Positions 1 to 8,478 are shown, counted from the stretch's first letter. The stretch: DNA of 19,703 nucleotides from CAZYWA01 sp964650975 [NCBI: uncultured bacterium] (GCA_964650975.1 CAZYWA010000090.1:1-19703); one strand, 5' to 3'. The notes: a model not told the origin generated them from the letters alone. Translations and numbers: made by a program.

Positions 1-1
1 C

Positions 2-2113
2 ACCAATGCCAAGGCCGTGGGCGTGATCTCGACCGGCGGCTCGACCTTCTGCAGCGGCTCGCTGCTCAACGACGTCCCGGGCGATCGCAAGCCGCTGTTA
101 GTGACCGCCCACCACTGCGGGATCGACACCGGCGACGCGGCCTCGCTGGTGGTCTACTGGAACTATCAGAACTCCACGTGCCGCGAGCCGGGCAGCCCCG
201 AGAGCGGTGCGCCGGGCGACGGCTCCCTCTCCCAGTACAACACCGGCGCGATCCTGCGCGCCGACTACGCGCTGTCCGACTTCACGCTGGTCGAGCTCGA
301 GGATCCCATCGATCCCGCGTTCGACGTCTACTGGGCCGGCTGGAACCGGACGGCGTGGCAGGCCCCCGGCGGCGAAGGCCACGGCGACTTCGACTGCACG
401 CCGACGGACGATCCCTCGGATCCGGCCGGAACCGGCGCCTGCGCCACGATCCATCATCCCGACGACTACGAGAAGCGCATCACCTTCGCGACCACGCCCA
501 CCACGACGACCAGCGATTCGGGGAGGGTGGTTCCGGGCGACGGAACCCATCTGTGGGTGCACTGGTCGAGTGCCCCGCCCTATTTCCCGGACACGCCCGG
601 CGTCACCGAGCCGGGCTCGTCGGGGTCGCCGTTTTACGACTCCTCGCGGCGGTTCGTTGGCCAGCTTCACGGCGGCCCGTCGGTGTGTGGCGCCACCGGC
701 GACGATCTCTCCGACTATTACGGCCGATTCTCGGTCTCGTGGCTGGGCGGCGGCAACAGCGAGACCCGCGCCTCCGACTGGCTCGATCCGCTCGCGAGCG
801 GCGTCGTGACGCTCGACGGTCTCGGGCAGTGCGCGGCACCCCAGGCGCCCACGGGGCTGGCGGCGACACCCAGCGGACCCAACCAGATCGATCTCACGTG
901 GGATCCGGTCGGGGGTGCCAGCGAGTACCGCGTGTTCCGCTTGCTCGGCGGCTGCCCGGCCGACGGTCCGACATTGCTCGCGGAGCACGTCACCGGCACC
1001 AGCTACTCGGATCACACGGTCTCGGGCGGGTCGTCCTATGCGTACGCGGTGACGGCCATCGACCCGCTCGAGTCGTGCGAATCGAGCATGAGCAGCTGCG
1101 CCCAGGCCGACGCCGATGGAGTGTGCGCGTTACCGCCGGCCTTCGCGGGCGTGACGGACGTCGCGAGCGCCGGCACCGACGGTTGCGGAGCCGTGCTTTC
1201 CTGGGACCCGGCCACGCCGAGCTGCGGCGGCGAGATCGTCTACAGCGTCCATCGCTCCGCCAGCCCCGGCTTCGCGCCCACCGCCGCGAACGCGGTCGCG
1301 AGCTGTCTCACCAGCACCAGCTACACCGACACCACCGCACCCGCCGGCATGGCGCTCCACTACGTGGTCCGCGCCGAGGAGATCGCCGGAGCGCCGCCGA
1401 GCGCCGGGCCCTGCCAGAAAGGTGTCCCCGACCCGAACCTGATCGAGAGATCCGTGACACCGGGCGGACCTCCCACCGTGCTCTTCTCCGACGGCGCCGA
1501 ATCCGGCGGGAGCGGGCTCACCGCCGGTGGCTCCGGTCCCTCGGCCACCTTCTCGGTCGTCACCAGCGACTCCCACTCCGGCGGCCACTCTTGGTTCGTG
1601 CCGGACACCTCGTCGGTCAACGACAAGCAGCTCGCCTACGCCGGCTCGTTCTCGCTGCCCTCGGCGCCGGTGACGTTCGATTTCTGGCACCGGCTGGTGA
1701 GCGAGGCCGACTACGACGGAGCCGTGCTCGAGATCTCGACCGATGGCGGCTCGACCTGGCAGGACGTGCTGACCGGCAATCCGACGCGCTTCGTGCAGGG
1801 CGGCTACAACGGCCAGATCAGCGGCGACTTCTCGAGCCCCATCGGCGGACGGCTGGCGTGGCAGGCGTCGATCGGCAGCGCGGGGAAGTTCGTGCACGTC
1901 ATCACCGACCTCTCCGACTTCGGCGGCCAGTCCCTGCGCTTCCGCTTCCGCTTCGGCTCGGACCAGTCGCTGGGTGCCGTGGGCTGGTGGATCGACGACG
2001 TGACGCTCTCCGCGGCCGGAAGCTGCGCCGACCCGGTGATCTTCAGCGACGGCGTCGAGACCGGCGACACCTCCCGGTGGAGCGCCATCAAGCAGGGCGA
2101 TGGCGGGGGATGA
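2..2113 (+). CDS. Secreted trypsin-like serine protease with Fn3 and jelly-roll domains (5' partial)
   Basis: The frame is already open at the left edge, so the signal peptide and true start lie outside; 703 residues are visible, counted here from base 2. The protease domain fills about residues 1-270. The cysteine-histidine segment VTAHHC places the catalytic His near residue 38, LSDFTL places Asp near 93, and EPGSSGSP supplies the nucleophile Ser near 207. This arrangement resembles the lysyl-endopeptidase-like branch of S1 peptidases. Two fibronectin type III-like modules follow (about 280-375 and 378-480; APTGLAATPSGPNQIDLTWD begins the first). A jelly-roll/MAM-like module opens at about 494 with LFSDGAESG. 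The C-terminus carries a second copy of that phrase, IFSDGVETGDTSRWS. It is probably an exported protease with substrate- or surface-binding modules. Specificity cannot be read from the sequence. It ends 24 nt from the convergent SDR gene. Confidence 0.88.
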   Translation, partial: TNAKAVGVISTGGSTFCSGSLLNDVPGDRKPLLVTAHHCGIDTGDAASLVVYWNYQNSTCREPGSPESGAPGDGSLSQYNTGAILRADYALSDFTLVELEDPIDPAFDVYWAGWNRTAWQAPGGEGHGDFDCTPTDDPSDPAGTGACATIHHPDDYEKRITFATTPTTTTSDSGRVVPGDGTHLWVHWSSAPPYFPDTPGVTEPGSSGSPFYDSSRRFVGQLHGGPSVCGATGDDLSDYYGRFSVSWLGGGNSETRASDWLDPLASGVVTLDGLGQCAAPQAPTGLAATPSGPNQIDLTWDPVGGASEYRVFRLLGGCPADGPTLLAEHVTGTSYSDHTVSGGSSYAYAVTAIDPLESCESSMSSCAQADADGVCALPPAFAGVTDVASAGTDGCGAVLSWDPATPSCGGEIVYSVHRSASPGFAPTAANAVASCLTSTSYTDTTAPAGMALHYVVRAEEIAGAPPSAGPCQKGVPDPNLIERSVTPGGPPTVLFSDGAESGGSGLTAGGSGPSATFSVVTSDSHSGGHSWFVPDTSSVNDKQLAYAGSFSLPSAPVTFDFWHRLVSEADYDGAVLEISTDGGSTWQDVLTGNPTRFVQGGYNGQISGDFSSPIGGRLAWQASIGSAGKFVHVITDLSDFGGQSLRFRFRFGSDQSLGAVGWWIDDVTLSAAGSCADPVIFSDGVETGDTSRWSAIKQGDGGG

Positions 2114-2137
2114 CTCTGGGCCGGCGGGGAACGGCGC

Positions 2138-2983
2138 TCAGGAGGCGGACTGCGACTTGAGCTGGGCGCTCGCGGTGCGCTTGGCCGAGTCGCGGGTCAT
2201 CGCGAAGTGGACGATGCCGGGGGCGTGGCGTGCCACGAAGGCGCCGAACTTGCCGTGCCACGTGAACACGTACTCACGGTCGCGGCGCGCGATCGCGTTC
2301 ACCATCACGCGCGCGGCCTTGTCGGTGCGCCACATCAAGGCGTGCGGGCGCTTGTCCTTGCGGTTCTCGTCGAAGCGGCCCTGGTTGTCGACCCTCGCGA
2401 TGTCGCTCTCGACGAAGCCCGGATGAATGGTGGTGCACGAGACGCCGGTGCCGTCGAGCTCCATGGAGAGGGTCTGGCCGATCGCGCGCACCGCCGCCTT
2501 CGACGCCGAGTAGGCCGCCATGCCGGGCGTCGAGAGCATCGCCGACACGCTGCCCACCAGCGCCAGCCGTCCGCGGGTCTTCTTGAGCTCGCCGATCGCG
2601 TAGCGCGCGGTCATCGCGAGGCCGATCACGTTGGTCTCGAACTGGCGCCGCCAGTCCGCGGCGGTCAGGGTCTCGACTCGTCCAGCGACGCCGAAGCCCG
2701 CGTTCGCGACCACCACGTCCACCTTGCCCAGGTCACGCGCCACCGCTTCCACCGCGAACATGACGGCGCTGTCGTCGGTGACGTCGCACGGCACCACCAG
2801 CCCGCGGCGCCCGCGGCTCTCGACCTCCCGCAGCACGTCGCGCAGCCGGTCCTCGCGCCGTCCCGACACCGCCACGTCGGCGCCGCGCGACGCCAGCTCG
2901 AGCGCCACCGCGCGGCCGATGCCCGACGTCGCTCCGGTCACCCACGCCACCAGACCCGCGAAATCCTGCCTCGCCATGACCAT
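2138..2983 (-). CDS. SDR-family NAD(P)-dependent oxidoreductase
   Basis: This is a classical short-chain dehydrogenase/reductase of 281 residues, slightly longer than the roughly 250 usual for the family. The Rossmann nucleotide-binding motif is TGATSGIG (residues 16-23) and the structural NAG is at 94-96. The catalytic tetrad reads Asn118, Ser145, Tyr158 and Lys162 (YSASK). Basic residues after the second strand (SGRRED, 40-45) suggest NADP(H) preference. The substrate is unknown. Residues beyond about 230 (EYVFTWHGKFGAFVARHAPG) form a C-terminal extension seen in DltE/YqjQ-like SDRs. Two in-frame ATGs are close together. The first, at 2983, directly abuts a GGGGG run, while the second, at 2977, has that run at a normal ribosome-binding distance, so translation may begin at 2977. 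An extended -10 motif lies just upstream. Confidence 0.9.
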   Translation of the reverse strand: MVMARQDFAGLVAWVTGATSGIGRAVALELASRGADVAVSGRREDRLRDVLREVESRGRRGLVVPCDVTDDSAVMFAVEAVARDLGKVDVVVANAGFGVAGRVETLTAADWRRQFETNVIGLAMTARYAIGELKKTRGRLALVGSVSAMLSTPGMAAYSASKAAVRAIGQTLSMELDGTGVSCTTIHPGFVESDIARVDNQGRFDENRKDKRPHALMWRTDKAARVMVNAIARRDREYVFTWHGKFGAFVARHAPGIVHFAMTRDSAKRTASAQLKSQSAS

Positions 2984-3010
2984 CCCCCGAGCGTTCCTGG
3001 AAAGCCGGCG

Positions 3011-3019
3011 AGTCTAGCA
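3011..3019 (-). promoter_or_regulatory. Candidate extended -10 promoter for the SDR gene
   Basis: Read on the minus strand, the sequence is TGCTAGACT, which fits the extended -10 form TGnTAnnnT. It sits 28 nt before the first possible ATG of the SDR gene. I see no good -35 hexamer, but extended -10 promoters can do without one. The -35 area coincides with the REP-like palindrome. Confidence 0.35.
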
Positions 3020-3026
3020 GGCCGCC

Positions 3027-3050
3027 CGAGGGACGCGGTCTCTCGTATCC
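3027..3050 (+). repeat. Degenerate REP-like palindrome in a divergent promoter region
   Basis: The order is head CGAG, arm GGACGCG, loop GTCTCT, arm CGTATCC. Compared with the intact element at 14552-14575 (head GGAG, same left arm, loop GTCCCT, arm CGCGTCC), it differs at one head base, one loop base and two bases of the right arm. It lies between the candidate -10 boxes of the SDR gene and serB, so it could affect the -35 area of either. It looks like a decayed copy of the family found at 9707-9730 and 14501-14575. Confidence 0.5.
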
Positions 3051-3073
3051 GCGGCTGTCGGTCGCGAGGCGCG

Positions 3074-3082
3074 TGATACGGT
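3074..3082 (+). promoter_or_regulatory. Candidate extended -10 promoter for serB
   Basis: TGATACGGT fits TGnTAnnnT and stands 24 nt before the serB ATG. A weak CTGTCG lies 16 nt upstream of the -10 box. The same TACGGT hexamer recurs at 19004-19009. Confidence 0.35.
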
Positions 3083-3106
3083 GAGGCGCGCGGCGAGGCG
3101 GCGAAC

Positions 3107-4321
3107 ATGCGCGAGATCGACGAGCCTTTGATCCTCTCGGTTTCGGGCCCCGACCGGCCCGGGATCCTGGCCGAGCTCGCCGGGATTCTCGCGCGCGGCA
3201 GCATCGACCTGGTCGACGTCGAGCAAGCCACGCTGCAGAATTTCCTGGCCCTCTCGTTCCTGGTCGACCTCGGCAACCGCCCCGAGCGGGCGCAGGTGCT
3301 GCTGCGCGAGTTCTTGCCCGCCGCCACCCGGCTCGGACTCACCACCGAAGTGCGCTCGATCTCGCATCCCGAGCTCCGGATGCTGAAGGAGCAGGACCTG
3401 TGGGCGGTCACGCTGCTCGGCGAGGCGGAGATCGCGCACATGGTGACCACCGTGGCCGCGGCGATCGCGCGCCACAACGCCAACATCGTGACCATCCGGC
3501 GGCTCGCCGAAGAGGACATCCGCGCCGCCGAGCTGATCGTCGACGTGTCGCGCACCGCCTACGTCGACGCGTTCCGCCGCGATCTCCTGAGCGCCTGCGA
3601 AGCGGTCGGCATGGACGTCGGCATCGCGCCCGAGAACGTGCACCGGAAGAGCAAGCGGGTAGTGGTGATGGACGCCGACTCGACGCTGGTGGCCGGCGAG
3701 GTGATCGACGAGCTGGCGCGCCGCGCCGGAGTGGTGGATCGAGTGGCGGCGATCACCCGCCGCGCGATGGAGGGCGAGCTCGACTTCGCCGGCGCCCTCG
3801 TCGAGCGGGTGTCGCTGCTCAAGGGGCTCACCCGCGCCGATCTCGACGCGGTGACCGCGTCGATGCAGCTCACTCCCGGCGCCGCGGAGACCATCACGGT
3901 GCTCAAGGCGCTGGGGTTCAAGGTGGGCGTCATCAGCGGCGGCTTCACGTTCTTCACCGAGCACCTGCGCGCGAGCCTCGGCCTCGACTACGCCTTCGGC
4001 AACGTGCTCGAGATGGACGGCGATACCGTCACCGGCCGGGTGATCCCGCCCATCATCGACGCCGCCGGGAAAGCGGACCGCGTGCGCCAGATCGCCGCCG
4101 AGACCGGCGTGCCGCTCTCGCAGGTGGTGACGGTGGGCGACGGCGCCAACGACATCCCGATGCTCGAGACCGCCGGCCTCGGCATCGCGTTCCGCGCCAA
4201 GGAGGCCGCGCGCCGCGCCGCGCGCGGCTCGATCCACCGCAACGACATGCAGGCGCTGCTCTACCTGCTCGGCATCTCCCAGCGCGACGTCAACCGGCTG
4301 ATGCGGAAGAACGAGCCGTGA
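3107..4321 (+). CDS. serB: Phosphoserine phosphatase with N-terminal ACT domains
   Basis: SerB hydrolyses O-phospho-L-serine to serine, the last step of the phosphorylated serine pathway, in the cytoplasm. The protein has 404 residues. Two ACT-type regulatory modules fill about residues 7-80 (LILSVSGPDRPGILAELAGI) and 95-170. This matches the long, roughly 400-residue actinobacterial SerB2 layout rather than the shorter E. coli-type protein. The HAD phosphatase domain shows motif I DADST (nucleophile Asp189, acid/base Asp191), motif II Ser277 in ISGG, motif III Lys322 in AAGKADR, and motif IV GDGAND (Asp345, Asp349). All catalytic residues are present. The ACT modules suggest allosteric control by serine or another amino acid, which is inferred. 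The start is supported by GAGG at 3095-3098, eight bases before the ATG. The stop overlaps the next start as GTGA. Confidence 0.96.
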   Translation: MREIDEPLILSVSGPDRPGILAELAGILARGSIDLVDVEQATLQNFLALSFLVDLGNRPERAQVLLREFLPAATRLGLTTEVRSISHPELRMLKEQDLWAVTLLGEAEIAHMVTTVAAAIARHNANIVTIRRLAEEDIRAAELIVDVSRTAYVDAFRRDLLSACEAVGMDVGIAPENVHRKSKRVVVMDADSTLVAGEVIDELARRAGVVDRVAAITRRAMEGELDFAGALVERVSLLKGLTRADLDAVTASMQLTPGAAETITVLKALGFKVGVISGGFTFFTEHLRASLGLDYAFGNVLEMDGDTVTGRVIPPIIDAAGKADRVRQIAAETGVPLSQVVTVGDGANDIPMLETAGLGIAFRAKEAARRAARGSIHRNDMQALLYLLGISQRDVNRLMRKNEP

Positions 4322-4644
4322 CGCTCCACCTCGAACCGGACCGGCGCTTCATCGAGGACCCCATCGAGCCCTATTTCTGGGCCGATTTCTTCGCCAGGCG
4401 CGAGGACGACGAGGAGCTCGTGCAGATCCTGGTGCGCTTCTCCGTCGCGGACTTCCGCGCCATCCAGGAGCGGCTCGGCTGGGAGGACTCGAAGGACAAC
4501 AACCTGATCGTGTGCGAGGCGGTGCTACGCGCCGCGGTCGCGTGCGGCTTCTGGGAGCAGCGCCTCGACGCTCGCGAGCACTGGAACATCGTCGAGGCGG
4601 TGGTCACCGCGCTCGCAGCGGCGACCGAAGCGGCCGCGGACTGA
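4318..4644 (+). CDS. Small acidic protein translationally coupled to serB
   Basis: I do not recognise this 108-residue protein. It starts at a GTG whose last two bases are part of the serB stop codon (GTGA overlap), which implies translational coupling. It has no signal peptide or membrane segment, so it should be cytoplasmic. It is rich in Asp and Glu (for example ARREDDEELVQ) and has four tryptophans and two cysteines. The likely fold is mostly helical, with a hydrophobic C-terminal helix (NIVEAVVTALAAATEAAAD). The coupling suggests it is made in step with SerB, perhaps as a partner or regulator. That role is inference only. Confidence 0.75.
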   Translation: MTLHLEPDRRFIEDPIEPYFWADFFARREDDEELVQILVRFSVADFRAIQERLGWEDSKDNNLIVCEAVLRAAVACGFWEQRLDAREHWNIVEAVVTALAAATEAAAD

Positions 4645-4708
4645 AGGGTCGGCAGTAGCGTCGAAATGAGCCACTACCACCGCTGCTGAGGCGGGTTCGC
4701 GCTCGCGC

Positions 4709-5002
4709 TCATTGGGCGCGCAAGCTCCACCCGAGCAGCCCGCCACTTTCGAACCCGTCCGCGAAGAGCGCGCCGAACATCACCGCCGCGGCGCCGTGGG
4801 AGGACACGCCATCCAGGTTCGCGCCCGGCGAGGCCGCGCCTGGGCGCGCCCACCGCGAGATCGGAGAACCTGAAGCTCGCCAAGGCGGTCGAGTTGGCCA
4901 CCGAGCCCGCCGCGGAGGACAGCCCGAACGGATCGTTCCCATGCCCTGCGCGCTGGCCAGCGCGACGGTGAGCACGACCAAAGCCCCCACCGGGCGTCGC
5001 AT
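4709..5002 (-). pseudogene. Frameshifted remnant of a secreted FG-GAP repeat protein
   Basis: Three pieces of a recognisable secreted protein lie in order but in two alternating frames. A signal peptide starts at the ATG at 5002 (MRRPVGALVVLTVALASAQG), with GAGGG about five bases upstream. After a frame change near GGGAACGAT, the second frame reads SVANSTALASFRFSDLAVGAP, the opening of an FG-GAP propeller blade. The frame then returns to the first and reads NLDGVSSHGAAAVMFG, the close of such a blade, followed by LFADGFESG and WSLRAQ before TGA at 4709-4711. Rejoined, this gives about 95 residues: signal peptide, one blade and the secretion-type tail. FG-GAP proteins normally have several blades, so this looks like an internally deleted and frameshifted relic. 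Two sequencing errors in an already short gene are possible but less likely. Confidence 0.65.
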
Positions 5003-5065
5003 CGATTCCCTCGATGAATGAACCGGAAAGCGCTCCCGGAACCGACACCACATCGCGAGCTCCGC

Positions 5066-5073
5066 TGTAAGAT
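5066..5073 (+). promoter_or_regulatory. Candidate -10 element upstream of the membrane protein gene
   Basis: TGTAAGAT contains TAAGAT, which matches TATAAT at four of six positions and has TG directly before it. It sits about 60 nt before the ATG at 5134. No convincing -35 is visible. Confidence 0.25.
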
Positions 5074-5133
5074 CCTGGCCCGCTCGGCCCGCGCCGCCGG
5101 GAATGCGCGCTCGATCGAGACGTCGGCGAGCTC

Positions 5134-6657
5134 ATGCAAGAACCCGTCGAACCCGACGACACCGGCCCCCGACGCGGGAGGAGCGCGACCCAGCGAGCAC
5201 CCGGCCAGGGCCCAGCGCTCGTGCGATGGGCCGCGCGCTTCGGCGCCGGCTGGATCCTCGATGCGCTGCGCTTCCCGCCCGCGATGCTGTTCGCGGGGCT
5301 GGGCGGAGCGCTGCTATCGACGGCGTGGCTCGCCGGGCCGGCGCGAGTCGAGCTCGCGCACCGCATCGAGCGTTTCGCCGCGCGCGCCGAGGGACGCGCG
5401 TCGCATCCGTTCTGGCACTTCGACGTCGATCTCGATCGCCTGGGCGGAGGCTGGAACTGGCCGGCCACCACCACCGCCGAGCTCTGCACCGAGGTCGACG
5501 TCACCGGCATCCCGACCGGAACGATTCACACCACGCTGTGCGGCGCGAGACGATCCCAGCACGCGCCGTGGGGAATCCTGGACACGGAAGCGCTGGCGCC
5601 GGACGCGGCCGTCGCCTGGCCGCCCGACGCGCGCGGCTGGCCCGAGATCGAGATGCGTTTCTCGCCGCGCGCGCTGGCCTGGCTCTCGGGGCGCAAGGCC
5701 TTCACCTGGCCGCTCACCGGCCAATCGTCGGAAGCGCGCGCCGCGATGCCGCCACCCGGCAGCGAGCTCGACGCGTTCCTGCTCGAGGTCGATCGTCCGG
5801 TGGAATGGCTGGTGCGCACCTGGAGCGCGCCCCCTCCCGCGCCGTATCCCATGGCGTACGACCCGGACGATCCCAACGGCGCGGTGCCGGTGTCGGTTCT
5901 GGAGGCGGTACGAAGCCGCGGTCCCGCGTGGTTCATGACCGGGGCGCTGGCACTCTTCGGGCTGGTGGCGTGGATGGCGGGGATCTGGATCGGATTCGCC
6001 GGGCTCTCGCGACCGCTGTTCGCGGCGGTGGCGATCGGGCCGCTCCTGGCGCTGCCGTGGTGGGGCGACCGGTTCGCGCCCGCGCTCCTGTGGCTCGAGC
6101 CGCGCGCCGGCATGGTGGGAGCCGACATCGCCCACGATCTCAACGAAGGATTGCGGCTACCGGTCGAGGTTCGAGACCCGGAGGCGCTCGCCGGGCTGCA
6201 GCCGGTGACCTGGAGCATCGGGCGCTCGTACTACGACGTGCTCGCCGGCCCGTTCGGACCCTCGCTCCCCGACCCGAAGCCGGCCGACGCCGATGCGGCG
6301 CTCGCCGAGGCGTCACGGCAGGTGAGCGAGAAGATGGTGGCGGCGTCCGACGCCGAGCTGGCGCCGTTACTCGCGCGGCTCCGCCAGGACGAGCTGATCG
6401 ACCGTGGCGAGGAAGGACTGTTGTTCCTCGACGGAGCACGGCGCGTGGCGCTCGACGAAACCCGTGCGGTCGCCGAGCGCAAGGTGGCTGGCTCCTTCCT
6501 GTGGTGGCTCTCGGTCACGCCGTTGACGCCCGACCCCGCGGCACCGGCGTTCCAGACACGCGTCTCGCTGTGGAAAACGCTGCTCGACTTCCCCGACTCG
6601 GCCGTCGCGAACGACGCTCACGACCTGGTCGAACGCGCCACCGCTCCGCATCGCTGA
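5134..6657 (+). CDS. Membrane protein of unknown function with a large extracytoplasmic loop
   Basis: I do not recognise a family for this 507-residue protein. A Pro/Arg-rich N-terminus (about 1-45) precedes a first hydrophobic span near 47-68 (AMLFAGLGGALLSTAWLAG). A soluble stretch of about 200 residues follows. It is rich in Trp and Pro and has two Cys in a Thr-rich segment (LCTEVDVTGIPTGTIHTTLC). Two further spans lie at about 267-290 (MTGALALFGLVAWMAGIWIG) and 295-312. The last 190 residues are soluble and contain an Asp/Glu/Ala-rich helical section (390-450). The paired Cys suggest the first loop faces the oxidising side of the membrane. The start is an ATG with only a weak GAG upstream, so it is less certain than the frame. 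It may share a transcript with ilvD, 135 nt downstream, where I see no obvious promoter. Confidence 0.78.
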   Translation: MQEPVEPDDTGPRRGRSATQRAPGQGPALVRWAARFGAGWILDALRFPPAMLFAGLGGALLSTAWLAGPARVELAHRIERFAARAEGRASHPFWHFDVDLDRLGGGWNWPATTTAELCTEVDVTGIPTGTIHTTLCGARRSQHAPWGILDTEALAPDAAVAWPPDARGWPEIEMRFSPRALAWLSGRKAFTWPLTGQSSEARAAMPPPGSELDAFLLEVDRPVEWLVRTWSAPPPAPYPMAYDPDDPNGAVPVSVLEAVRSRGPAWFMTGALALFGLVAWMAGIWIGFAGLSRPLFAAVAIGPLLALPWWGDRFAPALLWLEPRAGMVGADIAHDLNEGLRLPVEVRDPEALAGLQPVTWSIGRSYYDVLAGPFGPSLPDPKPADADAALAEASRQVSEKMVAASDAELAPLLARLRQDELIDRGEEGLLFLDGARRVALDETRAVAERKVAGSFLWWLSVTPLTPDPAAPAFQTRVSLWKTLLDFPDSAVANDAHDLVERATAPHR

Positions 6658-6792
6658 GCGGGTGAGCTCGTCGGCGTCGACGAGCCCGGCGGCGGTCCCC
6701 CGAGGACTGACAACCGGTAGCGGTGCTGACAAGCTGCGGCTCTCGCTTCATCGTGCGCTCCGGTCCATTCCCTTCCTGCGGAGGTTCGTGTC

Positions 6793-8478
6793 ATGGCCGA
6801 GGGATCCAAGCTCAATTCGCGCAGCCGCGAGGTCACGAGCGGCGTCGAGCGCTCGCCAAATCGCGCGATGCTGCGCGCGGTCGGGTTCACCGACGCCGAC
6901 TTCGCGAAGCCGATCGTGGGCGTCTCGAACGCGCACAGCACCATCACGCCTTGCAACGCCGGCATCGGCCCGCTCGCGGCGCGCGCCGAGCAGGGCGTGC
7001 GTTCGGCGGGCGGCATGCCGCAGGTGTTCGGGACCATCACCATCTCCGACGGCATCGCGATGGGCACCGAGGGCATGAAGTGCTCGCTGGTGAGCCGCGA
7101 GGTGATCGCCGACTCGATCGAGTGCGTGGTGCGCGGTCAGAGCATGGATGGGCTGATCGCGGTGGGCGGCTGCGACAAGAACATGCCGGGAGCCATGATC
7201 GCGATCGCGCGCCTCGACGTGCCGTCGGTGTTCGTCTACGCGGGGACCATCAAGCCCGGAAAGTGGAAGGGTCAGGACCTGACCGTGGTGAGCGTCTTCG
7301 AGGCGGTGGGCGCCAAGAACGCCGGCAAGATGGGCGACGAGGATTTCTACGGGATCGAGCGCAACGCGTGTCCCGGGTCCGGCGCCTGCGGCGGCATGTA
7401 CACCGCCAACACGATGTCCTCCGCGATCGAAGCGCTCGGCTTGAGCCTGCCGATGACCTCGACAATGGCGGCCGAGGACGCCGAAAAAGCCGACTCCACC
7501 GAGGAAGCGGGCCACGTGCTGGTGCGCTGCATCGAGAAGCAGCTGACACCGCGACGGATCCTGACGCGCGCGGCGTTCGACAACGCGATCGCCGTGGTGA
7601 TGGCGGTGGGCGGATCGACCAACGCGGTGCTGCACCTCTTGGCGATCGCGCACGCCGCGCGGGTGCCGCTCACCATCGACGATTTCGAAACCATCCGCCG
7701 GCGCGTGCCGGTCCTCTGCGACCTGAAGCCGTCGGGGAAGTACGTCGCCACCGACCTGCACCGAGTGGGCGGCATCCCGCTCATCATGAAGATGCTGCTC
7801 AGAGCCGGCCTCATCGACGGCTCGTGCATGACGGTGACCGGGAAAACCGTGGCGGAAAACCTGGCGGGCGTGCCGGACGCGCCGCCCGCCGGACAGGACG
7901 TGGTGGTGCCGATCGATCGGCCGATCTACGCCGAGGGACACCTCGCGATCCTCAAAGGGAACCTCGCGACCCGGGGCGCCGTGGCCAAAGTCACCGGCCT
8001 CAAGTCGCGACACATCACCGGCCCGGCGCACGTCTTCGACAGCGAGGAGGCGTGCATGGAAGCGATCCTCGCGGACCGCATCGAGCCCGGCCAGGTGCTG
8101 GTGATCCGTTACGAGGGACCGCGCGGCGGGCCGGGGATGCGCGAGATGCTGGCGCCCACCGCGGCTTTGATCGGCAAGGGGCTGGGGGACAAGGTGGGAT
8201 TCGTCACCGACGGCCGCTTCTCCGGCGGCACCTTCGGGATGGTCGTGGGCCACGTGGCACCCGAGGCCCAGGAAGGCGGCGTCATCGCGCTGGTCCAGAA
8301 CGGCGACTCGATCACCATCGACGGCGACAAGAACGTCCTCGAGCTGCACGTCCCCGAGGCCGAGCTGGCGCGGCGCCGCGCGGCGTGGACCGCGCCGCCG
8401 CCGCGCTACGCGACCGGCGTGCTCGGCAAGTACGCGCGGAACGCCGCTTGCGCCTCGGTCGGCGCGTACACCGAGTGA
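6793..8478 (+). CDS. ilvD: Dihydroxy-acid dehydratase
   Basis: IlvD dehydrates 2,3-dihydroxy-3-methylbutanoate and its ethyl homologue to the 2-oxo acids, the third common step of valine and isoleucine synthesis. The protein has 561 residues, the normal size. Cluster-ligand cysteines are seen at Cys54 (TPCNAG), Cys127 (CDKNMPG) and Cys199 in [17 protein letters not shown], which also holds Cys193. The C-terminal GRFSGGTFG carries the Ser (477) proposed as catalytic base in the family. From family knowledge, the three-Cys pattern would fit a [2Fe-2S] enzyme, though sequence alone does not prove cluster type. The start has GGAGG at 6780-6784, eight bases before the ATG. The stop overlaps the next gene's GTG start. 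No other ilv gene is in the window. Confidence 0.96.
   Translation: MAEGSKLNSRSREVTSGVERSPNRAMLRAVGFTDADFAKPIVGVSNAHSTITPCNAGIGPLAARAEQGVRSAGGMPQVFGTITISDGIAMGTEGMKCSLVSREVIADSIECVVRGQSMDGLIAVGGCDKNMPGAMIAIARLDVPSVFVYAGTIKPGKWKGQDLTVVSVFEAVGAKNAGKMGDEDFYGIERNACPGSGACGGMYTANTMSSAIEALGLSLPMTSTMAAEDAEKADSTEEAGHVLVRCIEKQLTPRRILTRAAFDNAIAVVMAVGGSTNAVLHLLAIAHAARVPLTIDDFETIRRRVPVLCDLKPSGKYVATDLHRVGGIPLIMKMLLRAGLIDGSCMTVTGKTVAENLAGVPDAPPAGQDVVVPIDRPIYAEGHLAILKGNLATRGAVAKVTGLKSRHITGPAHVFDSEEACMEAILADRIEPGQVLVIRYEGPRGGPGMREMLAPTAALIGKGLGDKVGFVTDGRFSGGTFGMVVGHVAPEAQEGGVIALVQNGDSITIDGDKNVLELHVPEAELARRRAAWTAPPPRYATGVLGKYARNAACASVGAYTE

Noticed and set aside
178-2160. Arginine-rich plus-strand frame overlapping the protease
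   Set aside because: It is an out-of-frame shadow: Arg and Ala dominate and no motif is present, whereas the protease frame has a full catalytic triad.
3014-4237. Long open frame on the minus strand opposite serB
   Set aside because: Its His/Arg/Gly-rich translation has no family resemblance, and serB on the other strand has every catalytic motif. GC-rich codon bias leaves antisense frames open.
4653-4688. Possible hairpin (CAGTAGCG with CGCTGCTG, 20-nt loop) after the small serB-coupled gene
   Set aside because: The stem includes a wobble pair, the loop is long and there is no T run, so it is too weak to call a terminator.
6707-6732. CTGACAA repeated twice, 19 bases apart, upstream of ilvD
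   Set aside because: A short direct repeat without a matching promoter or known operator. Chance is not excluded.
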